From a bacterium (GTDB taxonomy: Bacteria > Bacteroidota > Bacteroidia > Bacteroidales > Muribaculaceae): a stretch of DNA of 16,004 bases. The notes below the pieces were generated by a model that saw only the letters and a list, made by a program, of their open reading frames with translations, ran no database searches and was not told the origin of the DNA. The DNA is taken from NCBI GenBank assembly GCA_004563195.1, contig SFTJ01000063.1:1-16004 (forward strand), written 5' to 3'. Shown here one piece after another: positions 13,152 through 16,004 of the stretch (positions within the stretch are counted from its first letter, which is position 1; the number at the start of each line of letters is the position of its first letter). Made by a program: the position numbers and the translations under genes.

Positions 13152-13184
13152 CGTTAATGGATAAGATGTATTATATGCTTTCAT

Positions 13185-15170
13185 ATGAATAAAACCGATA
13201 GACTACATAGTGCTATGATGCTATTGCTGCCGCTTGTGGTGGCAGCGCTTGTGCTTACGGCTTGCGGCGGTGCCAAAGTGGCTATCGGCGATGAGCAATA
13301 TGCTCGCGGCGAGTATTTTGCGGCTATGAAGACCTATAAGAAAGTGTATAACAAGCTCAAGAAAAAAGAGCAGCGACCGCAGCGCGGTGAGGTGGCATTC
13401 AAGATGGGCGAGTGCTATCGCCATATGAATATGGCAGCCAATGCATCGGGCGCATATCGCAATGCTCTGCGTTATGCCTATCCCGACAGTATGGCGTATC
13501 TTTATTTGGCGCAGATGCTACACATGGAAGGCAAATATAATGAGGCAGTGAAAAACTATGAGGCGTTTCTCGAAAAATCGCCAAAAAATCTGCTTGCACG
13601 CGATGGCTTGCGAGGCAGCCGCTCGGCAGCACAGATAAAGGAAAAGGGCAGTCGCTATCGCGTGTCGGCAGCCAAACTTTTCAATTCGCGCCGCGCCGAG
13701 TTTTGCCCCATGTTCTTCGATGCTGCGCTCGACTGCATGTATTTTACATCATCGAACGAAAAATCGCAGGGCACTGTAAAAAGCGATATCACAGGTATGA
13801 AGAATTGCGACGTGTATGTCACCCGCAAGGACGAAAAAGGACAATGGCAGCGCCCTGAGCCTGTGGAAGGCGAACTAAATAGTGAACTCGATGAAGGCAT
13901 CACCGCATTTTCGCCCGACGGAAGCACGATGTATCTTGCAAAGGCGCGTCGCGAACTCAACTCCAACACATCGGTAGAAATCTACACCTCGCAGCGCAGC
14001 GAGGCGAAATGGAGTGCCCCGGTGAAACTTGAAATCACAGCCGACACTCTATCGGCATACAGCGACCCGGCAGTGTCGCCCGACGGCAATTGGCTATACT
14101 TCACAAGCGATATGCCCGGCGGACAAGGCGGCAAGGACTTGTGGCGAATCAATCTAAAAGAGCGCGTGGGCACACTCGAAAACCTTGGCGATGTGATAAA
14201 CACGCCCGGCGATGAGCGATTCCCCTATGTGCGCAGCGATAGTGTAATCTATTTTGCCAGCAACGGCCATGCCGGATTGGGCGGACTTGATATATTCAAA
14301 GCCACTATGACGCCATCGGGAGGCTGGAATGTGGAAAATATGGGGTGGCCCATGAACTCATCGTACGACGACTTCGGCATTACCTTCGGCGAAGGCGAAT
14401 CGGGATTTTTCAGCTCTAATCGCAACGATGCTCGTGGCTATGACCATATCTACAGCTTTGTGAAGCCCGACTTGAAAATCACCATTTCGGGTTATGTACT
14501 CGACCGTGACGAAGAACCGGTGCCAAATGCCGTGATACGCATAGTGGGCGATGACGGCAGCAATCAGAAAGCAGTGGGCAAGACCGATGGAACATTTGAA
14601 TTTAACTTGCAGCGCGGCGTGAACTATGTGATGATGGCAGGTGCCAAGGGCTATATGAACGGCCGTCAAGTGTTCCGCAGCGACGACGCAGAGGAAGATG
14701 CCGAGTATGCCGTAGATTTTATATTGGCGGCAATGACCAAGCCACAAGTTATAGAAAATATATTCTACGACTTCGATAAAGCCACACTTCGTCCCGAATC
14801 GAAGGCAGCGCTCGACACTATGGTTACCATCATGAAAGACAATCCCAAGATAGTGATAGAGATGGCATCGCATACCGACCGTTGGGGACGCGATGACTAC
14901 AACGATCGCTTGAGCGAACGTCGGGCACAGTCTGTGGTAGATTATCTCATCCAATCGGGCATCTCCGCCGAGCGATTGCGCCCCAAGGGCTACGGAGAAA
15001 AGCGCCCTAAGACGGTTACCAAGCGCATTGCACGCCTATATCCACAATTCAAGGAAGGCGACGTGCTCACAGAGGAGTTTATACTCACCTTATCGGAAGC
15101 CGACCAAGCCGCTGCCGACCAAATCAACCGCCGTACCGAGTTCCAGGTGATTTCGACCGATTTTCAGTAG
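13185..15170 (+). CDS. porE: PorE-like OmpA-family lipoprotein (TPR, beta-propeller, CNA-type and OmpA domains)
   Basis: A 661-residue outer-membrane lipoprotein. The signal peptide ends in lipobox LTAC, with Cys27 lipidated. TPR-like helices cover about 33-155 (GEVAFKMGECYRHMN, AYLYLAQMLHMEGKYNEAV). A PD40/WD40-like propeller follows at about 160-425, with repeats such as FSPDGSTMYLAK, VSPDGNWLYFTSD and IYFASNGHAGLGGLDIF. A carboxypeptidase-regulatory-like beta domain is at about 431-515 (ISGYVLDRDEEPVPNAV). The OmpA C-terminal peptidoglycan-binding domain is at about 523-657, with FYDFDKATLRPES, ASHTDRWG and NDRLSERRAQSVVDYL; D565 and R579 are the expected diaminopimelate contacts. This order is that of P. 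gingivalis PorE, a type IX secretion component anchored to peptidoglycan. Related OmpA lipoproteins outside that system share parts of it, and no other por gene is in the window, so the PorE name is probable, not certain. Confidence 0.88.
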   Translation: MNKTDRLHSAMMLLLPLVVAALVLTACGGAKVAIGDEQYARGEYFAAMKTYKKVYNKLKKKEQRPQRGEVAFKMGECYRHMNMAANASGAYRNALRYAYPDSMAYLYLAQMLHMEGKYNEAVKNYEAFLEKSPKNLLARDGLRGSRSAAQIKEKGSRYRVSAAKLFNSRRAEFCPMFFDAALDCMYFTSSNEKSQGTVKSDITGMKNCDVYVTRKDEKGQWQRPEPVEGELNSELDEGITAFSPDGSTMYLAKARRELNSNTSVEIYTSQRSEAKWSAPVKLEITADTLSAYSDPAVSPDGNWLYFTSDMPGGQGGKDLWRINLKERVGTLENLGDVINTPGDERFPYVRSDSVIYFASNGHAGLGGLDIFKATMTPSGGWNVENMGWPMNSSYDDFGITFGEGESGFFSSNRNDARGYDHIYSFVKPDLKITISGYVLDRDEEPVPNAVIRIVGDDGSNQKAVGKTDGTFEFNLQRGVNYVMMAGAKGYMNGRQVFRSDDAEEDAEYAVDFILAAMTKPQVIENIFYDFDKATLRPESKAALDTMVTIMKDNPKIVIEMASHTDRWGRDDYNDRLSERRAQSVVDYLIQSGISAERLRPKGYGEKRPKTVTKRIARLYPQFKEGDVLTEEFILTLSEADQAAADQINRRTEFQVISTDFQ

Positions 15171-15200
15171 GGTTACTGATACTTTTTTATAAAAAAATCG

Positions 15201-15208
15201 TATCTTTG
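15201..15208 (+). promoter_or_regulatory. -7 box of the AAA-ATPase-like gene
   Basis: TATCTTTG matches TAnnTTTG exactly. The region 19-21 nt upstream lacks TTTG (a T-run lies somewhat closer), so the -33 element is unclear. The predicted leader to the ATG at 15264 is about 50 nt. Confidence 0.6.
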
Positions 15209-15263
15209 TGCTGTATCGTATCCCGATGCGGTAAGATATGTTTTTATATAAGTGTAAAAAGAT

Positions 15264-16004
15264 ATGAGCAACACCTTGAAACTGCCGGTAGGCATACAAT
15301 CATTTGAAAGTCTTCGCAATGAGGGCTATGTCTACATCGATAAGACTCCGTTGGTATGGAGAATGGTCGATGAAGGGAAGTATTATTTTCTGTCGCGCCC
15401 GCGTCGATTCGGGAAATCGTTACTAATGTCGACCATACAAGCGTTTTTCGAAGGCAAGAAGCAGTATTTCGATGGCACAGTGGGCGAGCCCCTTTTCATA
15501 GCCACCGACGAGAGTGTAAAGTGGGATTGGCAATCCTATCCAATTATGCATCTTGACCTGAATACTCAGAAATACGATAGCCCCGAGTCGTTGGAGCATA
15601 TGCTCGATGATTTTCTTTGCACACAAGAATCGATATATGGCAAAAGAGAGAGCGAGGTTGGCTTTGGATTAAGATTTCAAGGAGTAATAGAGCGCGCTTA
15701 TAAGCAAACCGGTCGTGGAGTGGTAATACTAATCGACGAATATGACAAGCCACTCTTGCAAGCCATAGGCAATAAGGAATTGCAGAACGAGTTTCGCGGC
15801 ACGCTCAAAGCCTTCTATGGTGCATTGAAGTCGATGGACGGCTGCATAAAATTTGCTTTCCTTACAGGGGTAACCAAGTTTGGCAAAGTGAGTGTATTCA
15901 GCGATTTGAACAACCTTGAGGATATGTCGATGGATCCACGATTTACTACGATATGTGGCATTACCGAGGAGGAACTTCACACCCGACTTCGCCCTTCAAT
16001 AGAG
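15264..16004 (+). CDS. AAA-ATPase-like protein (PF09820 type), 3' end outside the window
   Basis: The first 247 codons are open and in frame to the window edge. The protein opens LKLPVGIQSFESLRNEGYVYIDKT, given here as LPVGIQSFESLR and YVYIDKTPLV, the typical beginning of the AAA-ATPase-like family. A P-loop variant SRPRRFGKSLL lies at about residues 45-55, and a Walker B strand VVILIDEYDKPLL at about 153-165. The following block FRGTLKAFYGALKSMDGCIKFAFLTGVTKFGKVSVFSDLNNL (seen as FLTGVTKFGKVSVFSDLNNL) is the family's second conserved region. Full-length members reach about 500-570 residues and usually end in a PD-(D/E)XK nuclease-like domain, which would lie beyond the window. Bacteroidales genomes carry many copies; the function is unknown. 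A -7 box lies at 15201-15208. The gene is separate from the PorE-like gene by 93 bp. Confidence 0.93.
   Translation, partial: MSNTLKLPVGIQSFESLRNEGYVYIDKTPLVWRMVDEGKYYFLSRPRRFGKSLLMSTIQAFFEGKKQYFDGTVGEPLFIATDESVKWDWQSYPIMHLDLNTQKYDSPESLEHMLDDFLCTQESIYGKRESEVGFGLRFQGVIERAYKQTGRGVVILIDEYDKPLLQAIGNKELQNEFRGTLKAFYGALKSMDGCIKFAFLTGVTKFGKVSVFSDLNNLEDMSMDPRFTTICGITEEELHTRLRPSIE

Noticed and set aside
14358..14954. 198-codon minus-strand frame inside the PorE-like gene
   Set aside because: It is antisense to clear propeller and OmpA motifs; a shadow frame.

Overview
The window looks like chromosomal DNA from a member of the order Bacteroidales, possibly a Muribaculaceae-type gut bacterium. The order call rests on several perfect or near-perfect Bacteroidetes promoters (TTTG, 19-20 nt spacer, TAnnTTTG), on genes without purine-rich ribosome binding sites, and on typical families: a PorE-like OmpA lipoprotein, a DUF6249-type protein, and an AAA-ATPase-like protein of the kind found in many copies in Bacteroidales. 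The family-level guess is weak. Most of the window is ordinary core genome; the accessory signal lies in the long intergenic regions and in one tandem pair of secreted proteins.

Layout. 1-97: 3' part of tRNA-Lys(CTT) with its terminator. 98-704: no gene, but a 247-bp imperfect palindromic element (264-510) made of mirrored hairpins. 652-1541 (+): promoter, a small cupin protein and an HxlR-type regulator. 1636-2205 (-): a SlyD-like FKBP prolyl isomerase with a cysteine-rich tail. 2370-2443 (-): tRNA-Asp(GTC) with its own promoter. 2585-4631 (-): a likely stress-signalling group, transcribed as DUF6249-type membrane protein, then ECF sigma factor, then small two-helix membrane protein. 4869-5789 (-): ribonuclease Z, whose promoter settles the start codon. 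5790-6381: a gene-free stretch with six consecutive hairpins on the + strand and a possible small RNA. 6382-8951 (-): two tandem secreted proteins sharing an unrecognised ~130-residue C-terminal domain, one with long Gly/Asn/His repeats. 9061-10185 (-): an exported GH3 / NagZ-like hydrolase. 10186-10619: divergent promoter region with helically phased A-tracts. 10620-13151 (+): the acpP-fabF-rnc operon with a strong terminator. 13185-15170 (+): PorE-like lipoprotein. 15264-end (+): AAA-ATPase-like protein, cut by the window edge.

How the parts connect. Ribonuclease Z is needed to mature tRNAs that lack an encoded CCA, and both tRNAs here lack it. acpP-fabF-rnc couples fatty-acid elongation with RNA processing, a gene order common in this phylum. 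The sigma-factor group, the secreted pair, the NagZ-like enzyme and the PorE-like lipoprotein all concern the cell envelope, but nothing in the sequence shows that they form one system. No prophage, CRISPR array, toxin-antitoxin pair or complete transposon was found. The best candidates for something undescribed are the 264-510 element, the 5914-6307 hairpin series with its possible small RNA, and the domain shared by the two secreted proteins.
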